Assembly (NCBI RefSeq): GCF_000148525.1
Contig: NZ_AEDU01000009.1
Coordinates: 1 to 64,000, forward strand
Source of the DNA: Streptococcus mitis SK564
Lineage (GTDB): Bacteria; Bacillota; Bacilli; Lactobacillales; Streptococcaceae
Direction: 5' to 3'
DNA: 64,000 nt
Position 1 is the first letter of the stretch. Each line of letters starts with the position of its first letter. The position numbers were made by a program, and so were the translations under genes. Below the pieces are notes generated by a model. It was given only the letters and a program-made list of their open reading frames with translations, was not told the DNA's origin and did not search any database. Shown in pieces: positions 1-8,457 of this stretch.

Positions 1-102
1 TTCCCCTTTGTCAGTCACAACAGCTTCTGGTAACGCTGGTTGAACTTCAGGTTCCCCTTTGTCGGTCACAACAGCTTCCGGCAACGCTGGTTGAACTTCA
101 GG
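1..102 (-). repeat. Two 51-bp coding repeats in the zmp paralogue
   Basis: Bases 1-51 and 52-102 are near-identical 51-bp units, each encoding a 17-residue segment centred on LPEAVVTDKGE. The same unit recurs nine times in the neighbouring IgA1 protease gene. The array continues beyond the left edge. Confidence 0.85.
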
Positions 103-879
103 TTCTACAAGGTTTGTACCTATTGGTTGCGTATAGTCAGGCTTCTCTGCTTTAGGAGCCTCGTCTGGAACAGTACCTACAGGTTCAGTGTACTCTGGTT
201 TTTCATGAACTACTGATTCTACAAGGTTTGCATCTATTGGTTGCGTATAGTCAGGTTTTTCTACTTTAGGCGCCTCGTCTGGGACTGTACTTACAGGCTC
301 AGTGTATTTAGGTTTCTCAGCTTTAGGCGCTTCATTAGGGATACTTTGAATTTCAGATACTGGAACATTTTTTGTCCCCTCATTCTTATGTTGAATTTCT
401 GAAATTGCATTATCATTAAGGGGTAAGTATCCAATATAACGATATCCAGCAATTTGAACTACTCCTTCATTACTTGGAGCTTTCAAAGGATTGCTTATAT
501 CGAGAGCTTGCATACTAGAAAGACTAATCAGTCCGATAGTAGTAACTAAGAACAGACTAGCAACTTTTTTCTTTTTATGAACTAAAAGAACTAAACTCCC
601 AATAGCTAATAGACCTAAAGCTGTAAGCACAGAAGTCGATGAACTTGTTGCAGGAAGAGTTTCCTGCTGATAAATAAGAGCATAAGTTTCCTCATTATCA
701 GTAGGAATTCCTGCCTGAATCTTAGTTTGTTCTTCTTGTGTAAGAGCACTTTTTTCAATGTAATGATAGGTAGAAGCATGGATGACTGACGGTGCAACCA
801 AGACACTTCCTAGTAACACCGAACCAACAATCCCACAGATTTTTCGGATCGAAAATCGTTCTTTTTTAAATAATGACAA
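1..879 (-). CDS. ZmpB-family zinc metalloprotease paralogue, 5' end only
   Basis: The first 293 codons of a large surface protein run off the left edge without a stop. I start it at a TTG behind a strong ribosome site (GAAGGTGAT, about 6 bases upstream); no ATG fits. Residues 9-13 read FSIRK, a variant of the YSIRK secretion signal, followed by a hydrophobic segment. Residues 75-79 read LPATS where this family normally has LPxTG, then a hydrophobic segment and a lysine run, as in the N-terminal sorting module of ZmpB/IgA1 proteases. Proline- and glutamate-rich repeats follow, ending in two copies of a VQPALPEAVVTDKGE-type unit also found in the next gene. The catalytic domain lies outside the window, so protease activity is inferred. 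A zmpD-like paralogue beside iga is one possibility. It lies 41 bases downstream of iga on the same strand. Confidence 0.8.
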   Translation of the reverse strand, partial: MSLFKKERFSIRKICGIVGSVLLGSVLVAPSVIHASTYHYIEKSALTQEEQTKIQAGIPTDNEETYALIYQQETLPATSSSTSVLTALGLLAIGSLVLLVHKKKKVASLFLVTTIGLISLSSMQALDISNPLKAPSNEGVVQIAGYRYIGYLPLNDNAISEIQHKNEGTKNVPVSEIQSIPNEAPKAEKPKYTEPVSTVPDEAPKVEKPDYTQPIDANLVESVVHEKPEYTEPVGTVPDEAPKAEKPDYTQPIGTNLVEPEVQPALPEAVVTDKGEPEVQPALPEAVVTDKGE

Positions 880-920
880 GCGTAATCACCTTCTTTAATT
901 TCATTTCCTAACAGTAAACA

Positions 921-3900
921 CTATTTTTTATTCTCAAAAATTGAACTTCTAAAATCATCAGTTTGGTCAAGATAAGCTTTAAAGATTGCTCTCTTCAACT
1001 TATGAACCGCACTGTCAGTCTCTGGATTATAGTTATTCCAATAATAATAATTACGTTCTTCTGCATCCTTCAGAACAGCTTCATCCATTAGTTGTTGTAA
1101 ATCATTTACTCTTTGAATGGTCTTGGTGGCATTACTCATCCATGATTGCGTCGGATCTTTAAAAGTAACTTTAGTTAAATGATTAAACTGAGCAATGCGC
1201 TCTTGATACATATCTTTTTTAAAGGCTGCCCAAGATGAATACTTACCATCAAATAGCTTTTCTAAAACAAGTTTATCTGTCACCAATCCTCGTTCTTTAC
1301 CATAAATAGTTATTTTTTTACCATTTTGTTTAGCAAGGTCTTCGTATTGATTTGAAATATACGGTACCATACCATCTTTAAAGCCTTTTGCAGCCAATAG
1401 TTCATAGGCCATACGACGTCCCATTAGGTCACCCGGAGTTCCGTCATCATTACTTAATGCTGCATAAATCGGCGCAAATAGTTTTATAGTAAAATAGCCA
1501 TTTCTTTCGTATGTTTTTGACGCATATTCTCTAGACGAAAGAATATTATTATCAATCATATCATTGAATGAATGTAATTTTTCAGCTTCTTCTATTGTTA
1601 GATCTCTAACAACATTTGTTGCATAGACCTTATTTCCATCTGATGGATCTTTCACATACTTATTCTCAATTTTTCTGAGAGCTTCCATTTTCTGATAAAC
1701 ACTTAGTTTATTAACGATCGATTGTCCCTCAAGATATTCCAACATATAAACAACATCAAACATGTTGTGTACATATTTTTGAAGATCTGTCGCGTCTTTA
1801 AATCTCGTAGTTGGATCAAGTACTTGTAATCGTTCTCCTTCTTTACTATCCGATTTTAAATGTCTCAAGATCGAGTTGATGGTGATTGTCGCATCTTCTG
1901 GATGGTCTGGTGCTTGCAATAAGCCTTTGGCAAAGAACTCTGGTCCCAAGCCACTTCTTCGACCATAGCCACCAAGATAGATGTCCTGATCTGAGTCATG
2001 CGTCATTTCATGTGTATAAGTGATAGCTCCATCCTTATCCAACATACGATAACCCATATAATAAACGGCATCCCCTGTAGCGTAAGCACCGTGTCCATTA
2101 TGGCCAACTTTATTTCCAACAGGTCCAAAGAAATGTTTCATTGCAGGATTTGGATTATCAAAATCTGCTACTTCTGTAGCCTTTCCTTCAGTATTATCAG
2201 TTCCAAATTTATAGGCATCATAAAGCAAGATATTTCGATAAAGTTTTTCACGCCCTTTTTCATCTAGAATACGATACCAATAATCGTAGTGATCTCGTTG
2301 ACGTTCGGCAGTTTCGTGAGCACTCTTTTCAACAAAGCTATTCAGATCACCACTTGCTTGATGATCTTTATTACGATAGCGATCATAAGCACCAAAGCCT
2401 AGGCTAGAGATAGTTGAAATGACAAATACGGATCTTTCTGGCAAGGTAAGTAGAGGTAGTACCATATTACGGTATTTCCAGCTGTCGTTAGTGATGCGAT
2501 CATAGACACCGATAGAATACTTGCTTCCTGCTTTTTCTTGCTTGGCTTTCACTTCTGGAATATTAGATTTTTCTTCAACGATGTAAGCCTTGGTCTGAGA
2601 TTTAAACCATTCATTGTTGCTTGTGTTTGGTAGAAAGACTTTTCGGTAATTTTCAAGCGTGTTAAATAAATCTTTCGTTCCATGATGGCTAGCTAAACTA
2701 ATAGCATAAGTATCAACGTTGTTCTTGGCAAGAAGATTATTAAATCCTGATTTACCTAACTCTATTAAGGTATCTAACGGAGAAGCATTTCCTTTGCCAA
2801 AGAAATCTAGATGGTACATTACAAGGTCTTTTGCACTCACTTTATCATAACTAAAGTTATACCAGCGTTCTAGGTAGCTCATACCAAGTAGCAAGGCCTC
2901 CTTGTTACGCTTGATTTTATCTACAATATAACCCGTCATCACTTGATTGTTTTCCACTAGAGCAGCATCCGCAGACAAGAGTTTTTTTAGACTTTCTTCA
3001 AGATGATCCTTCGTTTTAGCAAACTGGTCTTCTAGATATAGCTCGGTTAACTTAACTTCTGGAGAAATACCAAGTGTGTTTCTGATAGCCTCTGAGTTGT
3101 AGGACACCTGCTGCAATTCAGGTAAGACTTGCTTGATGATAGAGTTTTGGTCATACAAGAATTGGTTAGGAGTATAGAGAAGACCTGTATCTCCTAGGCT
3201 ATATTCTGCTAGCTTGGCAAAATCAGTCTGATACTTGAGATCAAGCTTCTCAGATGAATGGTCCTTGTAGTGAAGCAAGAGTTTGTTTGCAGTCTGTTTG
3301 TTGGAAACAATGTCTGTGATGACTTGGTTATCCTTCATCATGACTGATGACAAGAGTTCTTTCTGATATAAAAGACTGTTCTCATTGACCAGATTTCCAT
3401 ATTTGACGATGGTTGCCTTGTTATAGAAAGGTAACAATTTTTCAATGTTCTTATAAGCCAAGGCTCGCTTAGCTTGATAATTGGCTACCTTAGAAAAATC
3501 ACTTTCTTTATTGCCACTTGTTGAAAGGGGCTCCACTGTTGGTGGGGTGAGAGGATTGATTTCTGCTTTCTTGCTTGCAATTTGAGAATCATCTAGCATC
3601 TTTCCTCTTTCTTCAAAGGATTCCTTGCTGACGACTTCATCGTTTTCCAAGGCAACTTTGATAACTCTATTAGCTTTATTGCTGAATGTAGCTGTCACCT
3701 TCATATTGTTATAGTGGTAAGCGGTGATGGCGTTCCCGTTTGTTACATTGACATCGCTAAGAACATTGGTCAAGCTTCCAGCATGCTGTTCCTTACCAGA
3801 AGTTCGATCCCATAAATAGCCTGCTACACCAGCGACTTCTCCGAACTGTTTGACATTATTAATATCTCCCTCAGCATAACTATCACGGACATGTGCATCA

Positions 3901-6900
3901 TTGTCCACAAGTCCCACAAGACCACCGACAGTCTGATCTGAACTATTTGCATTTGAGGAAATGGCTATTGTAGCTTTGGATTTAGCAATAGACGCGTTTT
4001 CACCTGTCAAATGTCCAACCAAGCCACCAATATTGTAGGTAGCAGTTGTTTCATAGGTATTGACAATTCTTCCCTTGAAACTGCTCTCTGTGATGCTTGA
4101 TTGTTCGGACTTGGCAAGCAATCCACCAATACCACGTTCCCCAGCTAAGACACCGTCGACATGAACCTGGTTAATTTTTGTCCCATTTTTAGCTTCATTT
4201 GCCAGTGAACCGATATCATTCTTTCCTGAAATAGAGACATTTTTCAGGCTCAGTTTTTCTACTGTAGCATTACTTAAGTTGTTAAATAAAGGTTTTTTCA
4301 AATTGTAAATAGCATAATGTTTGCCATCTTTTTCACCAATCAACCTACCAGTAAAGTTGCCCTTAATATAAGACTTCGCATCAGACTCCAGTTCCATTTC
4401 GTTAGCATTCAAGCTAGCTGATAAATAATAGGTTCCACCAAGATTTTGGTTGATGGCATGAACTAGATTACTAAAGGAAGTAAAGTTTGTCGTTTCCTCT
4501 GTAGTCTTCTTAGCTAAATAGAAACTGAAATTTTCAACATATTTATGGTCTATCTCCTGCTGGAGTTTATCAACTCTCGCTGTAATTTTATAAAATGTGC
4601 GTCCATCTTTTAACTCCTCGGATATCGATGCAACCGGAAGGTAAACATCTTTAAACGCAGAAGATTTTACCTTTACAAAATAAGTATCTGGATTACTTGG
4701 AACACTGTCCAAAGAAACATGTTGTTTGTAAGTTCCATTCGTTTGATGACTATACAATTCAATATCAGAAACATTTCTTAATTCAAGTGTTTTCTCTGGA
4801 TCTGTTTCTTTTGGCTTCTCAACGGGAGTTTCAGGTTTTAGTTGCTCAATATTCCCCTTGTATTCAGGAAGTGGATCTACCTGTTCTGGTTCTACTATTG
4901 CTCCGGCCTGTGGACCTGTGTATTCTGGTAGGGGGGCAATCTGCTCTGGTTCAACAATAGCCCCAGCCTGTACGCCTGTGTATTCTTTCGGTGCTTCTAC
5001 CTTCTCTGGTTCTACTATCGCTCCAGCTTGTACTCCTGTATATTCTGGTAGGGGGGCTACTTGTTCTGGTTCTACTATTGCTCCGGCTTGCACTCCTGTG
5101 TATTCCTTCGGTGCTTCTACCTGCTCTGGTTCTACTATCGCTCCAGCCTGAACTCCTGTATATTCTGGTAGTGGTGCTATCTGTTCAGGTTCACCTTTAT
5201 CACTTACCACGGTATCTGGCGACTCTGGTTGAACCTCAGTCTCACCTTTGTCAGTCACAACCGCTTCCGGTAGCTCTGGTTGGACTGCTGGTTCGCCTTT
5301 TTCAGTTACAACTGCTTCGGGTAACGCTGGCTGAACTTCTGGTTCACCCTTGTCTGTAACAACTGCTTCGGGTAACTCTGGTTGGATTGCAGGTTCAACT
5401 ACTGCCCCTGCCTGTGGACCTGTGTATTCTGGTAGTGGTGCTACCTGCTCTGGTTCAACAATAGCTCCGGCTTGTGGTCCTTTATATTCTGGAAGCGGTG
5501 CCACCTGTTCAGGTTCTCCTTTATCACTTACCACAGTATCTGGCGACTCTGGTTGAACCTCAGTCTCACCTTTGTCAGTCACAACCGCTTCCGGTAGCTC
5601 TGGTTGGACTGCTGGTTCGCCTTTTTCAGTTACAACAGCTTCGGGTAACGCTGGTTGGACTTCTGGTACACCTTTATCTGTTACAACTGCTTCTGGCAAC
5701 TCTGGTTGGACTGCTGGCTCACCTTTGTCGGTTACTACAGCTGCTGGTAGTTCAGGCTGAATTGCGGGTTCAACAATAGCTCCAGACTGTACTTCCTTAT
5801 GTTCTGCACCAGTCTCAGGTTGTTCCTTTATAACTTGAGCTTTTTTAGTACCTTTTTCGACTATTCTTGTAACAGGCGCAGTCGTTGAAGTTGAAACAAT
5901 TTCTCGTGAAACCTCTTCATTGTTTACAGAGAATATTCTGATGACTTCAACTTTCTTACCTAATTTACCTTCTTGTTTGACTCTTACAGTTCCTTCAGCT
6001 AAATCAGGATTTTCTTGAATTTCTTCTTGAAAATCTATTTTTGTCTCTATAGTTTCCTCACGATATAAGAGTTCAGGTTTATTCAACTGGCCTGATAGAA
6101 CTTCATCCTGTGGATTTAATGTATTTACCCCAGTCTTTTCTTTTGGAGAAACCTTCTCATCTTTCTTCGCTTCTAGATTCTTATGTTCTGATAATTGTAC
6201 TTGAGAATCTAAAGATTGTTTCTCTTCTTTTGTTGGATTCGTTAATTCTGTAGAAAGAGGTTTTTCAACTACTTGAACTTCTGTTGGCTTAGTTGAAGAA
6301 ACAGGTTTTTCTTCCTGCATAGCTTGTACTGTTGATGGATTCTCTACAAAATTCGGTGTAACATTATAATCCACCTTTTGTTGTTTTGTAGGAGTGGCTG
6401 CTGATTTTTCTTGATTATTTACTTTAGACTCAGAAGTTATGTTTTCCTCTTTGATATATCCAATATATGTGTAACCTGAAATGTCTTTAGGAAGAGGTAA
6501 TTTTTCTCCAGAGGTCAATTCATAGTCCGTATTATAATTCAGTAAAAGATTATTTTCTAAAGCATGAGCTGAAATTAGGACACCATTTCCTATTCCTGCA
6601 ACCAATACTAAATGTAATACTGTTTTATTCTTAACTTTTTTCTTAGAAACGGCAAAAATTAAAATCCCCAAAGCAGCTAAGCTAGTACCAGCAACTAAGG
6701 CTTGCATCTCATTCTTGCTTCCAGTATTTGGTAAGTCTCCCAGTTGATTTTGGGAATTTAACTTATAAACAAGATAATAAGTCTCATCATCATTCTCCAT
6801 GTATGTCGGAATATCATAGACAAGCTGCTTCTTTTCTTCTGATGATAACTCTGACTCTGTCACATATTTATAGTGAACACCTTTAGTCTCTTGAGCCTCT

Positions 6901-7019
6901 ACAGATGAACTAGCTAATACAGACATAAAAAACAAACTTGAAATCGTAGCAGATACAAGTCCTACTGATAATTTTCTAAATGAAAAACGCTGCTGTTTTT
7001 CACCAAAATACTTTTCCAT
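921..7019 (-). CDS. iga: IgA1 protease (M26 zinc metalloprotease)
   Basis: A complete 2032-residue surface protease that, by family, cuts the hinge of human IgA1. In order: a signal region with FSFRK at residues 12-16; an N-terminal sorting motif LPNTG at 96-100 followed by two hydrophobic segments, the unusual N-terminal anchoring of this family; a G5 domain near 320-385; a proline/glutamate-rich repeat block near 410-720; GLUG-like repeats near 930-1080; and the M26 catalytic domain. The zinc site is clear: HEMTH at 1670-1674 and a third ligand Glu at 1694. HEMTH and the layout favour IgA1 protease (ZmpA) over ZmpB, but I could not test this by alignment. The ATG follows AAGGAGGAAT. Length is close to other pneumococcal-type IgA1 proteases. 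Tandem with the truncated paralogue downstream. Confidence 0.93.
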   Translation of the reverse strand: MEKYFGEKQQRFSFRKLSVGLVSATISSLFFMSVLASSSVEAQETKGVHYKYVTESELSSEEKKQLVYDIPTYMENDDETYYLVYKLNSQNQLGDLPNTGSKNEMQALVAGTSLAALGILIFAVSKKKVKNKTVLHLVLVAGIGNGVLISAHALENNLLLNYNTDYELTSGEKLPLPKDISGYTYIGYIKEENITSESKVNNQEKSAATPTKQQKVDYNVTPNFVENPSTVQAMQEEKPVSSTKPTEVQVVEKPLSTELTNPTKEEKQSLDSQVQLSEHKNLEAKKDEKVSPKEKTGVNTLNPQDEVLSGQLNKPELLYREETIETKIDFQEEIQENPDLAEGTVRVKQEGKLGKKVEVIRIFSVNNEEVSREIVSTSTTAPVTRIVEKGTKKAQVIKEQPETGAEHKEVQSGAIVEPAIQPELPAAVVTDKGEPAVQPELPEAVVTDKGVPEVQPALPEAVVTEKGEPAVQPELPEAVVTDKGETEVQPESPDTVVSDKGEPEQVAPLPEYKGPQAGAIVEPEQVAPLPEYTGPQAGAVVEPAIQPELPEAVVTDKGEPEVQPALPEAVVTEKGEPAVQPELPEAVVTDKGETEVQPESPDTVVSDKGEPEQIAPLPEYTGVQAGAIVEPEQVEAPKEYTGVQAGAIVEPEQVAPLPEYTGVQAGAIVEPEKVEAPKEYTGVQAGAIVEPEQIAPLPEYTGPQAGAIVEPEQVDPLPEYKGNIEQLKPETPVEKPKETDPEKTLELRNVSDIELYSHQTNGTYKQHVSLDSVPSNPDTYFVKVKSSAFKDVYLPVASISEELKDGRTFYKITARVDKLQQEIDHKYVENFSFYLAKKTTEETTNFTSFSNLVHAINQNLGGTYYLSASLNANEMELESDAKSYIKGNFTGRLIGEKDGKHYAIYNLKKPLFNNLSNATVEKLSLKNVSISGKNDIGSLANEAKNGTKINQVHVDGVLAGERGIGGLLAKSEQSSITESSFKGRIVNTYETTATYNIGGLVGHLTGENASIAKSKATIAISSNANSSDQTVGGLVGLVDNDAHVRDSYAEGDINNVKQFGEVAGVAGYLWDRTSGKEQHAGSLTNVLSDVNVTNGNAITAYHYNNMKVTATFSNKANRVIKVALENDEVVSKESFEERGKMLDDSQIASKKAEINPLTPPTVEPLSTSGNKESDFSKVANYQAKRALAYKNIEKLLPFYNKATIVKYGNLVNENSLLYQKELLSSVMMKDNQVITDIVSNKQTANKLLLHYKDHSSEKLDLKYQTDFAKLAEYSLGDTGLLYTPNQFLYDQNSIIKQVLPELQQVSYNSEAIRNTLGISPEVKLTELYLEDQFAKTKDHLEESLKKLLSADAALVENNQVMTGYIVDKIKRNKEALLLGMSYLERWYNFSYDKVSAKDLVMYHLDFFGKGNASPLDTLIELGKSGFNNLLAKNNVDTYAISLASHHGTKDLFNTLENYRKVFLPNTSNNEWFKSQTKAYIVEEKSNIPEVKAKQEKAGSKYSIGVYDRITNDSWKYRNMVLPLLTLPERSVFVISTISSLGFGAYDRYRNKDHQASGDLNSFVEKSAHETAERQRDHYDYWYRILDEKGREKLYRNILLYDAYKFGTDNTEGKATEVADFDNPNPAMKHFFGPVGNKVGHNGHGAYATGDAVYYMGYRMLDKDGAITYTHEMTHDSDQDIYLGGYGRRSGLGPEFFAKGLLQAPDHPEDATITINSILRHLKSDSKEGERLQVLDPTTRFKDATDLQKYVHNMFDVVYMLEYLEGQSIVNKLSVYQKMEALRKIENKYVKDPSDGNKVYATNVVRDLTIEEAEKLHSFNDMIDNNILSSREYASKTYERNGYFTIKLFAPIYAALSNDDGTPGDLMGRRMAYELLAAKGFKDGMVPYISNQYEDLAKQNGKKITIYGKERGLVTDKLVLEKLFDGKYSSWAAFKKDMYQERIAQFNHLTKVTFKDPTQSWMSNATKTIQRVNDLQQLMDEAVLKDAEERNYYYWNNYNPETDSAVHKLKRAIFKAYLDQTDDFRSSIFENKK
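4862..5790 (-). repeat. Two-type coding repeat block inside iga
   Basis: This stretch encodes two interleaved repeat types: a 17-residue unit (QPELPEAVVTDKGEP-like, nine copies in runs of five and four) and a 20-residue unit (EQVAPLPEYTG then QAGAIVEP, eight copies in runs of two and six, the last incomplete). Bases 5185-5330 and 5509-5654 form a near-identical 146-bp duplication offset by 324 bp, so the block grew by duplicating mixed units. Several cysteine-rich or leucine-rich open frames on the plus strand here are shadows of the repeats. Confidence 0.85.
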
Positions 7020-7106
7020 TATTCCTCCTTGAAATAAAATTTAAAAATATGTAAGGCCAACTTTATTATATTAGCTTGTTATCTTATAAAAAGGTAACAT
7101 ACTTTA

Positions 7107-7112
7107 ATTATA
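7107..7112 (-). promoter_or_regulatory. Possible -10 box for iga
   Basis: A TATAAT on the minus strand lies about 88 bases upstream of the iga ATG. No good -35 is visible at the right spacing, so this is only a candidate. The rest of 7020-7204 is AT-rich, and I see no other structure in it. Confidence 0.3.
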
Positions 7113-7204
7113 CTCTTAATTTACCAAAAAGTCTTAAAATTGCCTTGCGTTTTCATACTTTGTTTTATATATAAAATACCAAGGAGCAAGGTTTACCATT
7201 TCCT

Positions 7205-7256
7205 ATTTTCTCTTTTTGGATAAAATATAACCTACCATGGCATTTCCACGGTAGGT
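7205..7256 (-). terminator. Terminator after the rexAB-linked gene
   Basis: An 11-bp stem (ACCTACCGTGG paired with CCATGGTAGGT, one imperfect pair) with a 5-base loop, followed on the minus strand by a T-rich tract. It starts 6 bases past the stop of the 392-residue gene and separates the rexBA operon from iga. Confidence 0.75.
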
Positions 7257-7261
7257 GTTAC

Positions 7262-8440
7262 TTATATCAATAATCGTTCTAAAAATGGTTTGATGCAGTT
7301 GAAGAGAATTCCTTCTATCCAGCTTTCTTGTGCTGCTGATAAATGTTCTGCTTGAAGGCTTTCTTTTAAAAAGTCTCGGACTTGTTCTGGTGCAATTTCA
7401 AACTCAAAAGCTTTCATTTTATAGAAAAAGTCGATGAGATGATCTGACAGATACTCGGATGAAAATGGTACTTCACCACTTTTTCGATATGCTAATAAGA
7501 GACGAGCAAAGCGAGATTTTTCTTCAGGAAGCTCACGGAAATAGGAATTGAGGAGCCAGGTCTGCTTCTGCTTTCTTTCAACTGGATCCTGACTGGCAAT
7601 TCGTTGGTCTTTTTCCAACTCTTTTTGGTATTGTTTGGCCTTGATAGCCCGTTCTGTTCTATTTTTACCAAAAAGAATTTTCTCCCACTTGCGTTCTTCT
7701 TGAGTCAGGGTCTCTGTAAAGCCAAAGTAATCTTGATAGGCACGCTCTGCTGGTCCCATGGCTAGAACTAGATTGTCTGCATATTGCTTGGCGATTTTAT
7801 CCCTCTTCCTGCGCTCTTTCTCTGCCTGGACACGGAGTTCTTGTTCGTAGTCAATTTTCTCCTTACCTAGCTTGACAAGGTAGAGTTGGTCATCTGGTTT
7901 GCCAAGTAAAAAGGGTTTGATACACTTTTCAAGGACTTCTTCCATACGAGCCTTTTTCTTGGGCTCTGCCTTGGTCCAACTTCCTCCTTGAAAGACTTCT
8001 AGGAAGAGCTGGTAGTCTCTCTCAGGTGCAAATTGATTACCGCGATTGGGTTTGAAAACACCTTTTTCCCAGAGCCATTTTAGAAGTCGCTCGTCAAAGT
8101 CACTTTTATTGACCTTGATTTTCTCCTTTTTCTGGGCTTTTCTGGTCAGATTTTCAACCTTTCTGAGCAGTTTTTCTTCCTCTTCCAGTTGCTGGTCAAG
8201 GGACAATCGATGAAAATGACGAACACAGTCGCTACCAATCGGAAAGAGGCGTTGGCCTGTGACACCGTTAAAGAGTTCGTAGGCGTACTTGATGGCATTC
8301 CCACAGACACAATTGCTACGGCCGATACCGTTAAAAATCAAGGAAACTTCATTCCATTCCTTGGTAGCTTGTTCCCAAGTATCAGCTTTTGAAGCCTGTA
8401 ACACCGCATCGTGCAGGGATTTTCTAACTGGAAGTGTCAT
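7262..8440 (-). CDS. Uncharacterised CxC protein of the rexBA operon
   Basis: A 392-residue soluble protein that I do not recognise as a named family. The N-terminal third carries C44-x-C46, then C72 and H75/H77 (CVCGN ... GSDCVRHFH), which looks like a metal-binding knuckle. From about residue 85 on it is highly charged and probably helical or coiled coil (for example EEEEKLL and the KERRKRDK stretch). It starts with ATG after AGAAAGGAG, 17 bases downstream of the rexA stop, and is followed by a terminator, so it is very likely cotranscribed with rexBA. That position suggests, but does not prove, a role in nucleic-acid processing. No signal peptide or membrane segment is seen. Confidence 0.85.
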   Translation of the reverse strand: MTLPVRKSLHDAVLQASKADTWEQATKEWNEVSLIFNGIGRSNCVCGNAIKYAYELFNGVTGQRLFPIGSDCVRHFHRLSLDQQLEEEEKLLRKVENLTRKAQKKEKIKVNKSDFDERLLKWLWEKGVFKPNRGNQFAPERDYQLFLEVFQGGSWTKAEPKKKARMEEVLEKCIKPFLLGKPDDQLYLVKLGKEKIDYEQELRVQAEKERRKRDKIAKQYADNLVLAMGPAERAYQDYFGFTETLTQEERKWEKILFGKNRTERAIKAKQYQKELEKDQRIASQDPVERKQKQTWLLNSYFRELPEEKSRFARLLLAYRKSGEVPFSSEYLSDHLIDFFYKMKAFEFEIAPEQVRDFLKESLQAEHLSAAQESWIEGILFNCIKPFLERLLI

Positions 8441-8457
8441 GAGGTCTCCTTTCTAGA

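Noticed and set aside
4858-5779. Cysteine-rich and leucine-rich open frames on the plus strand, up to 122 codons
   Set aside because: They lie wholly antisense to the repeat block of iga, follow its 51- and 60-base periods and have no ribosome site.
5180-5790. Regularly spaced repeats resembling a CRISPR array
   Set aside because: The repeats are in frame, multiples of three, without unique spacers, and encode the iga stalk.
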